From Propionibacteriaceae bacterium AM104-82 (GTDB lineage: Bacteria; Actinomycetota; Actinomycetes; Propionibacteriales; Propionibacteriaceae): 64,000 bases of DNA. The DNA lies in assembly GCA_027658995.1 (NCBI GenBank), contig JAQDQK010000017.1:12402-76401 (forward strand), read 5' to 3'. Shown one piece after another: positions 46,172 to 54,504 of the stretch (its first letter is position 1; each line of letters begins with the position of its first letter). The translations under genes were made by a program, and so were the position numbers. Below the pieces are notes generated by a model, which was not told where the DNA came from, made no database searches, and saw nothing but the letters and a program-made list of their open reading frames with translations.

Positions 46172-47155
46172 ATGGCAACATCGGCGTCGCAGTCCCCGAG
46201 CTCCCCCCGACCCGCCACCAGCGCGGACGTCGCGAAGCGTGCCGGCGTCTCCCGCGCCACCGTCAGTTACATCCTCAACGACAAGCCGGGCCACACCTTC
46301 ACCCCGGAGACCCGGGCTGCCGTGCTGCAGGCCGCGCACGACCTGGCCTACCAGCCCAACATCGCCGCCCGCTCGCTCGTCGGAGGCGCCGGCCCCATCG
46401 TGATGGTGATGTCGCACCTCCCCCACAACGAGATGACGAGCGCCGCCGTGGCGACCATGTCCAGGGAGTTCGCATCGCGCGGCGTCCTGACGACCGTGCT
46501 GCAGGTCTCCAGCGAGCTCGACTCGAGCGTCGAGGCCATCACCGCCCTCAACCCCCGCGCCGCGATCCTCGCCTTCCCCGCCGCGGGCGAACTGGGCGAC
46601 CGGATCCGTCAGGCCGGCGTCGAGGTGATCGGCTTCACGCAGGAGGACGGCGAATTCTCCACGAGCCGCATCCAGGTGACCACCCTCGCCGACCGCGGAC
46701 ACACCCGGCTCGCCTTCGCCGACGTCGTCGACTCGGGCAGCTTCGGCGTCCTGCCACGCAGGGCCGAGTTCGCGGAGGCCTGCACCGAACGCGGCCTTGA
46801 CGGCTCGCTCGCCGCCGAGTTCGCCCGAGACGGCGTGGGCGCGGCCGACATCATCGCGGGCTGGCACCGCGACGGCGTGACCGCCGTGTGCGCATACAAC
46901 GACGAGATCGCGCTCGCGGTGCTGTTCGGCATCCGCGAGGCCGGCCTCTCCTGCCCCGGTGACATCGCGGTGATCGGCTGCGACGACATCCCGGCGGCTG
47001 CGGTGGCCTACCCTCCCCTGACGACCGTCGGCTTCGATGTCGACGGCGGCTCCTCCTGGATCGCCTCGGAGGTGCTGCACCGCCTCGGCCTCGCGGCCGA
47101 GCCTGAACCACCGGCGGGGGCCGTGTTCACCATCGTCGAGCGCGCTTCCGCCTGA
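46172..47155 (+). CDS. LacI family transcriptional regulator
   Basis: A 327-residue regulator. The helix-turn-helix TSADVAKRAGVSRATVSYILND is near residue 20 and the hinge RAAVLQAAHDLAYQPN near residue 50. The sugar-binding part is shorter than usual: between VIGFTQEDGEF and RGHTRLAF the common DNxxGAxxAxxHL segment is mostly missing. CDDIPAAAVAYPPLTTV is the conserved C-terminal part. The ATG at 46172 is preferred over 46154 because of the promoter spacing. It probably controls the following GH3 genes and itself, with a glycoside as inducer. Confidence 0.85.
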   Translation: MATSASQSPSSPRPATSADVAKRAGVSRATVSYILNDKPGHTFTPETRAAVLQAAHDLAYQPNIAARSLVGGAGPIVMVMSHLPHNEMTSAAVATMSREFASRGVLTTVLQVSSELDSSVEAITALNPRAAILAFPAAGELGDRIRQAGVEVIGFTQEDGEFSTSRIQVTTLADRGHTRLAFADVVDSGSFGVLPRRAEFAEACTERGLDGSLAAEFARDGVGAADIIAGWHRDGVTAVCAYNDEIALAVLFGIREAGLSCPGDIAVIGCDDIPAAAVAYPPLTTVGFDVDGGSSWIASEVLHRLGLAAEPEPPAGAVFTIVERASA

Positions 47156-47216
47156 CCCCACCTTCCCCAACCGACACCACCGAGCCAACGACGGCTCGAC
47201 CCGGAAAGGACTCCCC

Positions 47217-48140
47217 ATGCCTCCTCAGCAGGGCGAAGCACGCCCAGAATCGACCTCGACGGCCCCCCGCAGGTCCGCCATCCTGCTCGCGTCCCTCCTG
47301 GCGACGCTGCTGCTGGTCGGCTCGATCTGGGACCTCGACATCTCCAAGGCGCTCTTCGACGAGGGCAGCGGATTCGGCGCGGCGCTTGCCGGGTTCGGCG
47401 AGTCCCCCGCCTGGTTGGCCCTCGTGGTCGCGGGCGTGCTCCTGGTCGTTGCCCGACGCCGCGACCACCGCCCGATCGGCGTCCTCCAGGTCGTCGCGGG
47501 CGCGGCGCTCGTCTCGCTCGGCGTGACCGCGGCGAGCCTGATGCCTGCGCGCTATCTCGACCTGAACCCGGCCATCCTGGTGGCCATCGGCCTTGCGACC
47601 TGCGCGGCAGCGGGCTGGTTCGCAGTGTGGGCGGCGAAGGGTGCCGACCGGGCGGCGGCGGTGCGCGTCGCGTTGCTGCTGTTCGCCGTCGTGCTCGCCG
47701 AGATGATCCTCGTCAACGTCGTCAAGGTCGTCTGGGACCGGCCGCGGATGCGTTTCCTTGCCGAGCACGGCCCGGTCGCATTCCAGTCCTGGTTCGTGGT
47801 CGGCAACGACGCCCGCGAGGCCCTGATCGCCGCCGGGACCGACGGCGAGGAGTTCAAGTCCTTCCCGTCCGGCCACACCGCCAACGCCGCCACGCTGATG
47901 CTTCTGACGCTGGTCGCCCAGTTGCGCGCGACCATGCGCAGGCACGCCGCCGCGCTGCTCTGGGTCGGTGCTGCGTGGGGCCTGCTCGTCGGCCTGTCGC
48001 GGGTCGTCGCGGGGGCGCACTTCGTCAGCGACATCACCATCGGCTTCACCATCACGTTCGCGCTCGTCCTTGTCGCCGTCCGGGCGACCAGGCGCAGCGC
48101 CATCGAAGAACCATCCATCCCGGAGAGGATCGCGGCATGA
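47217..48140 (+). CDS. PAP2-superfamily membrane phosphatase
   Basis: A 307-residue membrane protein with about six TM helices and the three phosphatase motifs: KVVWDRPRMRF, SFPSGHTANAA and SRVVAGAHFVSDI. It likely hydrolyses a lipid phosphate or pyrophosphate on the outer face of the membrane. The long extracellular loop between motifs 1 and 2 (about 30 residues) is larger than usual. GGAAAGGA precedes the ATG. It overlaps the first GH3 gene by ATGA, an odd pairing for a phosphatase; it may act on a lipid-linked glycan. Confidence 0.85.
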   Translation: MPPQQGEARPESTSTAPRRSAILLASLLATLLLVGSIWDLDISKALFDEGSGFGAALAGFGESPAWLALVVAGVLLVVARRRDHRPIGVLQVVAGAALVSLGVTAASLMPARYLDLNPAILVAIGLATCAAAGWFAVWAAKGADRAAAVRVALLLFAVVLAEMILVNVVKVVWDRPRMRFLAEHGPVAFQSWFVVGNDAREALIAAGTDGEEFKSFPSGHTANAATLMLLTLVAQLRATMRRHAAALLWVGAAWGLLVGLSRVVAGAHFVSDITIGFTITFALVLVAVRATRRSAIEEPSIPERIAA

Positions 48141-50548
48141 CAGGCACGCTCAACCATCGGTCGATCATCGACCGACTCACCCTCGAGGAGAAGGCGGCGC
48201 TCACCTCCGGCGCCAACTTCTGGAACACCGAGTCGCTCGACCGGCTCGGCATCCCGTCCATGATGCTGACCGACGGGCCGCACGGGGTCCGCAAGCAGGG
48301 CGGCAAGGCCGACCATCTGGGGCTGAACAAGTCGATCCCCGCGACCTGCTTCCCCACCGCCGCGACCCTGGCCAACAGTTGGGACGTCGACCTCCTCGAG
48401 GAGGTGGGGGACGCACTGGGCGCCGAGGCAGCCGCGGAGGACGTCAGCGTGCTGCTCGGCCCCGGCCTCAACATCAAGCGCAACCCGCTCGCGGGCCGTA
48501 ACTTCGAGTACTTCTCGGAGGATCCGCTGCTGTCGGGCACCCTTGCGGCCGCGTTCATCCGCGGCGTGCAGGGGCGTGGCGTGGCGGCCTGCCCTAAGCA
48601 CTTCGCAGTCAACTCGCAGGAGACCCATCGGATGAGCGTCGACGAGATCGTCGACACCCGCGCGCTGCACGAGATCTTCCTCGAGGGCTTCCGGTTGGCC
48701 GTCACCCAGGGCCGACCGCGCACCATCATGAGTTCCTACAACCGCGTCAACGGCACGTTCGCGCACGAGAACGACTACCTCCTCACCGAGGTGCTGCGCG
48801 ATAGGTGGGGCTTCGACGGCATGGTCGTCTCCGACTGGGGCGGCTGTAACGACCGGGTCGCGTCCATCGCGGCGGGAGGCTCACTCGAGATGCCGTCGGC
48901 CGACGGGGTGACCGACCGCGAGGTCGTCGACGCCGTCACCTCCGGTCGCCTGGACGAAGAGACCCTCGACCGCCGCGTCGACGAGGTGCTCTCCGTCGTG
49001 TTCGGCACCCGGGACGCGATCGCCGCCGACGGACGGGCCCCGCTTACCCAGGACGCCGCGCACGCACGGGCCGTCGACGCCGCAAGGCGCGCCATCGTGC
49101 TGCTCAAGAACGACGGGGCGCTGCCGCTCGACGGGGAACGCCTCGCAGTGATCGGCGACTTCGCCGAGGCGCCGCGCTACCAGGGAGCGGGCAGTTCGCT
49201 GGTCAACCCGACCCGGCTGAGCTCGGCGCTGACCGAACTGCGTCGCCGCCGCGACGTGGTCGGCTATGAGCCGGGCTTCGCGCGTCTCGGGGCCGCCTCC
49301 CCGAAGAGGCTCGCCCGCGCCGTCAGGCTCGCGAAGCGCGCCGACGTTGTCGTGGTGTTCCTCGGCCTGAGCGAGGCGGCAGAGACCGAGGGCCTCGACC
49401 GCAGACACCTGCGACTGCCGGAGAACCAACTCGACCTGATGCGCGAGCTGATGGCCCTCGAGCGTCGGATCGTCGTGGTGCTCTCCGGCGGGGCACCCGT
49501 CGAACTGCCGTTCGCCGACGACGTCGACGCCATCGTGCACGGCTACCTGGGCGGCCAGGGTGGCGGCGAGGCGATCGTCGACGTGCTGACCGGCGCCGTC
49601 AACCCCTCCGGGAAGCTGGCCGAGAGCTACCCGATCCGTTACGGCGACGTGGCGTCGGCCGCCTACTACGCACGCGGCGAGGCGACGGCGGAGCACCGCG
49701 ACTCGATCTTCATCGGCTACCGCTACTACGACACCCTCGGCAAACCGGTCCAGTACCCCTTCGGCCACGGCCTCAGCTACACGCGGTTCGACTACTCGGA
49801 CCTGGAGGCCACCCCGGAGTCGGCCACCGTGACCGTCACCAATACGGGCGACGTCGCGGGGGCGGAGATCGTGCAGGTCTACGTCGCGGCAGCGGAGGGT
49901 GGCTTCCGCGCCGCGAAGGAACTGGCCGGGTTCACCAAGATCGACCTGGCCCCCGGAGAGTCGCGCAGGGTGGCGATCGCGCTGCGCGAGCATGCCTTCG
50001 ACTACTTCAACGTCGACCTCGACCGGTTCGTCACCGAGGGAGGCGAGCGGGAGATCATCGTCGGGTCGTCGTCGCGCGACCCGCGGCTCAGCACCACCGT
50101 GCACCTGGACGGCGACGACGTCGCGTTCCCGTACGTCGAGGCGGACCTGCCCAACTACCACTCGGGCGAGGTGAAGGCCGTCACGTCCGAGGAGTTCAGC
50201 TCGCTGCTCGGCCGGCCGCTGCCCGACCCCGACTGGGACAGGTCCGCCGACCTCGGCTACAACGACATCCTCGCCCAGGCTGGCGACCGCCGCGGCCTCG
50301 GCCGCCTGCTGGTCGGGGCGATCACCCTGACCCGCCGGGTCCTGATGCGGGCCAACAAGCCCATCGAGGCCAACTACACCCACTTCGTCCTTGACCTTCC
50401 GTTCCGCAGCGTCTCGCGGATGTCGGGGGGTCGGGTGAACCCGCCGATGCTCGACGCCCTGCTTGCGGCGATCAACGGCCATCCGGTGAAGGGGCTGCGT
50501 CGCCTCATCGCCGCCAACCGCGACCGTCGTCGCACCGACCACAACTGA
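48137..50548 (+). CDS. Glycoside hydrolase family 3, beta-glucosidase type
   Basis: An 803-residue cytosolic GH3 enzyme. The N-terminal barrel contains LTDGPHGVRKQ, KHFAVNSQETHRM and the nucleophile Asp233 in VVSDWGG. An alpha/beta sandwich follows (VLLKNDGALPL to about residue 550), then a C-terminal Fn3-like domain (TVTNTGDVAG). It should release glucose from beta-glucosides or cello-oligosaccharides. About 100 residues after the Fn3 domain, ending RRLIAANRDRRRTDHN, are unusual and basic. It is coupled to the PAP2 gene and followed by a second GH3 gene 9 bp later. Confidence 0.92.
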   Translation: MTGTLNHRSIIDRLTLEEKAALTSGANFWNTESLDRLGIPSMMLTDGPHGVRKQGGKADHLGLNKSIPATCFPTAATLANSWDVDLLEEVGDALGAEAAAEDVSVLLGPGLNIKRNPLAGRNFEYFSEDPLLSGTLAAAFIRGVQGRGVAACPKHFAVNSQETHRMSVDEIVDTRALHEIFLEGFRLAVTQGRPRTIMSSYNRVNGTFAHENDYLLTEVLRDRWGFDGMVVSDWGGCNDRVASIAAGGSLEMPSADGVTDREVVDAVTSGRLDEETLDRRVDEVLSVVFGTRDAIAADGRAPLTQDAAHARAVDAARRAIVLLKNDGALPLDGERLAVIGDFAEAPRYQGAGSSLVNPTRLSSALTELRRRRDVVGYEPGFARLGAASPKRLARAVRLAKRADVVVVFLGLSEAAETEGLDRRHLRLPENQLDLMRELMALERRIVVVLSGGAPVELPFADDVDAIVHGYLGGQGGGEAIVDVLTGAVNPSGKLAESYPIRYGDVASAAYYARGEATAEHRDSIFIGYRYYDTLGKPVQYPFGHGLSYTRFDYSDLEATPESATVTVTNTGDVAGAEIVQVYVAAAEGGFRAAKELAGFTKIDLAPGESRRVAIALREHAFDYFNVDLDRFVTEGGEREIIVGSSSRDPRLSTTVHLDGDDVAFPYVEADLPNYHSGEVKAVTSEEFSSLLGRPLPDPDWDRSADLGYNDILAQAGDRRGLGRLLVGAITLTRRVLMRANKPIEANYTHFVLDLPFRSVSRMSGGRVNPPMLDALLAAINGHPVKGLRRLIAANRDRRRTDHN

Positions 50549-50556
50549 GGAAGCAC

Positions 50557-53301
50557 ATGGAAACCAGAAAGCAGACAAAGTCCCGGGTCGTCGCCGAGGT
50601 GGCGGCCGAGAAGGCGCGCCGCAAGGAGCGCTCCGCGGACCTCGCCGCGATGACCCCCGAGGAACGCGCCGCCGCCAAGGCCTCCGACAAGGCCGCGGCG
50701 AAGGCGTCGGCAAAGCAGCGCAAGGCCGACGTGAAGGCCATGACCGGCGAGGAGAGGAAGCTCGCCAAGCGCCACGACCGGATGTACCGCAAGGTGTGGC
50801 ACCGGCCGCGCCGCGCGGCCGGCTGGATCGCAGCCCTGCTGGTGGTCGCGCTGGTCGCCTCCTTCGTGACGCCCTACGTCCGCGACCTCTCGCGCCTCTT
50901 CGACGCCCCCATCGACTCGTCGACCGCGGCGGGCAAGGCCGCCCGCGAGAACGCGGCGGTCGTGGCAGAGCAGATCTCCGACGAGGGCATCGTCCTGCTC
51001 AGCAACGACGGGACGCTCCCGCTGCGCGACAAGGGCGTCAACGTGTTCGGCTTCTCGTCGTTCGGGCTGCGCTACGGCGGCGGCGGCTCGGGCGGTGCCG
51101 ACCAGTCCAGCTCCAAGAACCTCTACCAGGGCCTGACCGACGCTGGCGTCGCGTACAACGAGACGCTGTATGACTTCATGATCGAGCAGGGCGCCGACCC
51201 CGACAAGAAGAGCGACTCGGGCCTGCTGTCCATCCTGCTGCGCATGCTCAGCGCGCCCGAGCCGGACGAGCCTGAGGCGACCTACCTGACCGACGCGGCC
51301 CTCGCCCAGGCCAAGGAGTACTCCGACGTCGCCCTTGTCGTCGTCGGCAACGATGGCGTCGAGGCCTCCGACTTCACCACCGACCAGTTGCGGCTGCCCG
51401 CCAACACCAAGGCGCTGCTCGACCGGGTCACCGGCACCTTCGACAAGGTGATCGTCGTGGTCAACAGCGGGAACGTGATGGAACTCGGCTTCCTCGAGGA
51501 GTACCCGCAGATCGTGTCGTCGCTGTGGATCGGCACGCCCGGCCCGATGGGCGCCGTCTCGCTCGGCAAGGTCATTGCCGGCGACGTCAACCCGTCCGGA
51601 CACCTCACCGACACCTACGCCTACGACGTCACCAGCGCCCCCGCCGCCGAGAACTTCGGCGACTACAAGTACGACAACATCAAGGGCAGGGCGCTGATCA
51701 ACTACGAGGAGGGCATCTACGTCGGCTACCGCTACTACGAGACGCGCTACCTCGACGACGAGGCGGGCTACGAGGCCGCCGTCCAGTTCCCGTTCGGGCA
51801 CGGCATGAGCTACACGGACTTCGACTGGAAGCCCGGCGCCGCCAAGGTCACGGGCGACCAGGTGAGCGTCCCCGTCGAGGTCACCAACACCGGTGACGCT
51901 GCGGGCAAGGACGTCGTGCAGGTGTACTTCTCCGCGCCCTACACCGAGGGCGGCATCGAGAAGTCCGCGATCGAACTTGCGGGCTTCGCCAAGACCTCCG
52001 ACCTGGCACCCGGCCAGTCCGAGACGCTGACCGTGACGTTCCCCGTCCGCGACATGTCCTCCTATGACATGGGAGATCGCCAGGCCTACGTGCTTGAGGC
52101 GGGCGACTACGCAGTCAAGGTCGGCCACGACGTGCACGACGTCGAGACGGTGCTGACGCACACTGTCCCCGCGGACGTCGTCTACGACACCGACGAGGTG
52201 ACGGGCACCAAGCTGGAGAACCGGTTCGGCTACGCCGACGGCGACCTGACGTACCTGTCGCGCTCCGACTGGGCGGGCACCTACCCCGACGGCGCCGACA
52301 CCGATCTGACCGCCTCCGACGCGCTGCTCGCGGCGATGGAGGAGCGTCCCGCGAAGGCCGAGGGAGACCTGCCCACCTTCGGGGCGGACAACGGCATCGC
52401 GCTCGCCGATCTGAGGGACGCCGCCTACGACGACCCGCGCTGGGAGCAGTTCCTCGACCAGTTCACGCTCGAGGAGTTGATGGACGTGTTCGAGCGCGGC
52501 GCATACAAGACGCAGGACGTGGAGCGCCTCGGTGTGCCTTCCGCGGTGCTTCTCGATGGCCCGGCGGGGATCAACTTCCTGTTCGGCAAGCTGACCGCCG
52601 CGTCCTACCCGACGGAGGCCGTCATCTCGGCGACCTGGAACGAGGACCTGGCCCGCCAGATGGGCGACGCGGTCGGCCAGGAGGCCAACGCGTACGGCGT
52701 GCACGGCTGGTACGCGCCGGGCATGAACCTGCACCGCACGGCTCAGGGCGGCCGCAACTTCGAGTACTACTCGGAGGATCCGCTGCTGTCGGGTCGGATC
52801 GCGGCGGGCATGACGGCGGGCGCCGAGGAGCGCAACGTGATCGTCTTCATCAAGCACTTCGTGGTCAACGACCAGGAGACGAACGCGCGCTCCAGCATCA
52901 ACGTGTTCCTCAACGAGCAGGCGATGCGCGAGTTGTACCTGCGTCCGTTCGAGATCACGGTGAAGGAGGCCGCGCCGCGCGGCGCGATGTCGAGCTTCTC
53001 GCACATCGGCCACAAGTGGGCTGGCGGCAACCCCGAACTGCTCGGCGACGTGCTGCGCGGTGAGTGGGGCTTCGAGGGCCTGGTGAGCACCGACGCGGTG
53101 CTCGGGGACTTCATGGACCCGACGCTCGCGGTGCGCCACGGCAACGATCTGATGCTCGACATGCTGACCCCGACGGGCAACATCAAGAAGCTGAAGAAGG
53201 CCTACCAGGACGATCCGGTCGGGATCGCCAACGGGCTGCGTGACCGGGTCCACACGACGCTGTTCGTGCTCCTGCAGACCGAGCTCGATCTGCCTGAATG
53301 A
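50557..53301 (+). CDS. Membrane-anchored GH3 enzyme with inverted domain order
   Basis: A 914-residue protein. Residues 1-85 are Ala/Lys/Arg-rich and helical, followed by one TM helix (about 88-107), so the rest is outside. The alpha/beta sandwich comes first (DEGIVLLSNDGTLPL near 145), then Fn3 (EVTNTGDAAGKDVVQVYF), then the barrel (VLLDGPAGINF, KHFVVNDQETNAR, nucleophile Asp846 in STDAVLGDF). This is the reverse of the usual GH3 order, and also of the preceding gene. Inverted GH3s are known from gut bacteria. It likely trims glycosides at the surface, with the cytosolic GH3 finishing the job. Confidence 0.9.
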   Translation: METRKQTKSRVVAEVAAEKARRKERSADLAAMTPEERAAAKASDKAAAKASAKQRKADVKAMTGEERKLAKRHDRMYRKVWHRPRRAAGWIAALLVVALVASFVTPYVRDLSRLFDAPIDSSTAAGKAARENAAVVAEQISDEGIVLLSNDGTLPLRDKGVNVFGFSSFGLRYGGGGSGGADQSSSKNLYQGLTDAGVAYNETLYDFMIEQGADPDKKSDSGLLSILLRMLSAPEPDEPEATYLTDAALAQAKEYSDVALVVVGNDGVEASDFTTDQLRLPANTKALLDRVTGTFDKVIVVVNSGNVMELGFLEEYPQIVSSLWIGTPGPMGAVSLGKVIAGDVNPSGHLTDTYAYDVTSAPAAENFGDYKYDNIKGRALINYEEGIYVGYRYYETRYLDDEAGYEAAVQFPFGHGMSYTDFDWKPGAAKVTGDQVSVPVEVTNTGDAAGKDVVQVYFSAPYTEGGIEKSAIELAGFAKTSDLAPGQSETLTVTFPVRDMSSYDMGDRQAYVLEAGDYAVKVGHDVHDVETVLTHTVPADVVYDTDEVTGTKLENRFGYADGDLTYLSRSDWAGTYPDGADTDLTASDALLAAMEERPAKAEGDLPTFGADNGIALADLRDAAYDDPRWEQFLDQFTLEELMDVFERGAYKTQDVERLGVPSAVLLDGPAGINFLFGKLTAASYPTEAVISATWNEDLARQMGDAVGQEANAYGVHGWYAPGMNLHRTAQGGRNFEYYSEDPLLSGRIAAGMTAGAEERNVIVFIKHFVVNDQETNARSSINVFLNEQAMRELYLRPFEITVKEAAPRGAMSSFSHIGHKWAGGNPELLGDVLRGEWGFEGLVSTDAVLGDFMDPTLAVRHGNDLMLDMLTPTGNIKKLKKAYQDDPVGIANGLRDRVHTTLFVLLQTELDLPE

Positions 53302-53381
53302 TCGGAGGCTGAACCGCCTGAAAGATCGGGGTCGCCCGGTTGTGCGGCGGTCACCCCGCATGAGGGGCCCCGGGGGGAAAA

Positions 53382-53418
53382 GCGGCGCGGGTCGGAACAC
53401 GGTTCCGGCCCGCGCCGC
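53382..53418 (+). terminator. Bidirectional terminator hairpin
   Basis: GCGGCGCGGG with CCCGCGCCGC, extended by CGGAAC and GTTCCG, forms a stem of about 16 bp. AAAA on its left gives a UUUU tract in minus-strand transcripts. It lies between convergent genes and could end both. Confidence 0.75.
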
Positions 53419-53456
53419 CATGTCCGCCGTCAGGTGGCGGGGTGCGGTGCGGGTCT

Positions 53457-53549
53457 GGCGTTGAGCATGTTTGGTTGCTCGTTGCCCCGCGCGACCGTGT
53501 TGAACGTTCGAATCGCAAACGAGACACCAAACATGCTCAAGCACCTGCC
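53457..53549 (+). repeat. 93-bp palindromic element, copy B
   Basis: Starts GGCG, then a perfect 14-bp outer inverted repeat: TTGAGCATGTTTGG at 53461-53474 with CCAAACATGCTCAA at 53527-53540. The conserved GCTCGTTGCC follows, with the inner pair CTCGTT/AACGAG, and the core has GAACGTTCGAATC. It ends GCACCTGCC. Copy C is nearly the same sequence on the opposite strand 800 bp away. Confidence 0.85.
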
Positions 53550-53608
53550 AGCGACGGACCCCGCCCTTCTCGTGGGTCGTCCAGCGCCTCGATTGCGCCG
53601 GGGACGGG

Positions 53609-54229
53609 TCAGCACTGTGTGGTGCGCCACTCCAGGTACGCGGCGCCGCGCGGCGACAACTCGTAGCCGACGTCGTGGCTGATCGTCAGCCCCAACGCCT
53701 TCAGTTTGCGGATGTCGACCTTCAACGGCAGCAGGTCGACGCCGCGCTCGGCGGCCAGCACCTTCGACACGACGCGCGGGTTGTCGCGGATCCAGGTCAG
53801 GACGTCCACCGTCCACGCGCCTGTTGGGCGCTTGTCGAGCCGGTCCAGCCGCCTGGCGAGGTCGGCCAGGTCGTCCTCGCCGGGGGCCGTCTCACGAAGG
53901 GCCAGCCTCGGATCCTCGCCCGCCCACTCGACGTGGATCCGGTAGACGTGCTCGCCGCCCCTTGCCGACCGCTCGCGACGCGGGGCGTCGGGGTCGCGCG
54001 GCCGCAGCATCTTCCTGAGTGCCTCGGCGTCCTTGAACCCGGCTGCCTTCGCGGCCCGGTCGCTGACCTTGGCGAGGTCGGGCACGCGCGTGACCCTGGT
54101 GAACCGGATCAGCCCCGCCGGGGTCAGTTGGGTCCCGCCGACCTTCACCCGGGGCGCGTCCCAGCGCCGGTACTGCGTCGTGATCCGACCCTCCCGGATG
54201 CCGTCGGCCGTCGCCTTGGTGATGAGCAC
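53609..54229 (-). CDS. ASCH-domain protein with C-terminal winged-helix-like domain
   Basis: About 206 residues. The first 110 look like an ASCH domain, a PUA-related fold that binds RNA or modified nucleosides: VLITKATADGIREGRITTQYRRW, then LIRFTRVTRV and AAGFKDAEALRKML. The C-terminal 80 residues (RRLDRLDKRPTGAWTVDVLTWIRDNP... LSPRGAAYLEW) suggest a winged helix. The frame is open to an ATG at 54322 inside element C; GTG at 54229 fits the ASCH start better, but neither has a ribosome-binding site. Elements B and C flank the gene in opposite orientations. Function unknown; binding to the elements is a speculation worth testing. Confidence 0.6.
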   Translation of the reverse strand: MLITKATADGIREGRITTQYRRWDAPRVKVGGTQLTPAGLIRFTRVTRVPDLAKVSDRAAKAAGFKDAEALRKMLRPRDPDAPRRERSARGGEHVYRIHVEWAGEDPRLALRETAPGEDDLADLARRLDRLDKRPTGAWTVDVLTWIRDNPRVVSKVLAAERGVDLLPLKVDIRKLKALGLTISHDVGYELSPRGAAYLEWRTTQC

Positions 54230-54304
54230 GTCAACATCGTCGCACGGGTCGGCAGCCCACCGGGGTGATTCGCCCGGCGTCACCTCCCTGATTGACCGTG
54301 GCCG

Positions 54305-54398
54305 GGCAGGGAACTTGAGCATGTTCGGTAACTCGTTTCAGATTCGAACGTTCAAAGCCGGTCCCAGCGGCAACGAGCAGCCAAACATGCTCAACGCC
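54305..54398 (-). repeat. 94-bp palindromic element, copy C
   Basis: Read on the minus strand it starts GGCGTTGAGCATGTTTGG, has GCTCGTTGCC and GAACGTTCGAATC, and ends with CATGCTCAAG and TTCCCTGCC. The outer arms pair over 14 bases with one wobble. It matches copy B closely in arms and core but differs in the spacers. An in-frame ATG of the ASCH-domain ORF lies inside it. Confidence 0.85.
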
Positions 54399-54452
54399 AC
54401 ACCCGCACCGCACGGCGCCCCCGGGACGGGACCGAAGGGGGCGGGACGGCGA

Positions 54453-54481
54453 ACGGCCCAGGGGATCTCCCCCTGGGCCGT
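54453..54481 (-). terminator. Terminator after the giant surface-protein gene
   Basis: Perfect 12-bp GC stem (ACGGCCCAGGGG) with a 5-nt loop, 23 bp after the stop at 54505. Confidence 0.8.
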
Positions 54482-54504
54482 CGGCGGTCAACCGGTCAGA
54501 CTCC

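Larger units (their letters stand above)
53302..53608 (+). other. Intergenic region with terminator and element B
   Basis: 307 bp between the second GH3 gene and the ASCH-domain gene (convergent). It holds a long GC hairpin at 53382 and palindromic element B at 53457. I see no gene in it. Confidence 0.8.

Noticed and set aside
53500..53516. tRNA T-arm remnant, since copies B and C contain GTTCGAATC
   Set aside because: No acceptor, D or anticodon arms can be placed, and copy A has GTTCACATC, which breaks the T-loop.
53457..54398. Integron attC sites, because element ends contain GTTGAGC, which fits GTTRRRY
   Set aside because: In attC the RYYYAAC half lies on the left and GTTRRRY on the right; here the order is reversed, the other end reads GCTCAAG, and no integrase or cassette array is present.
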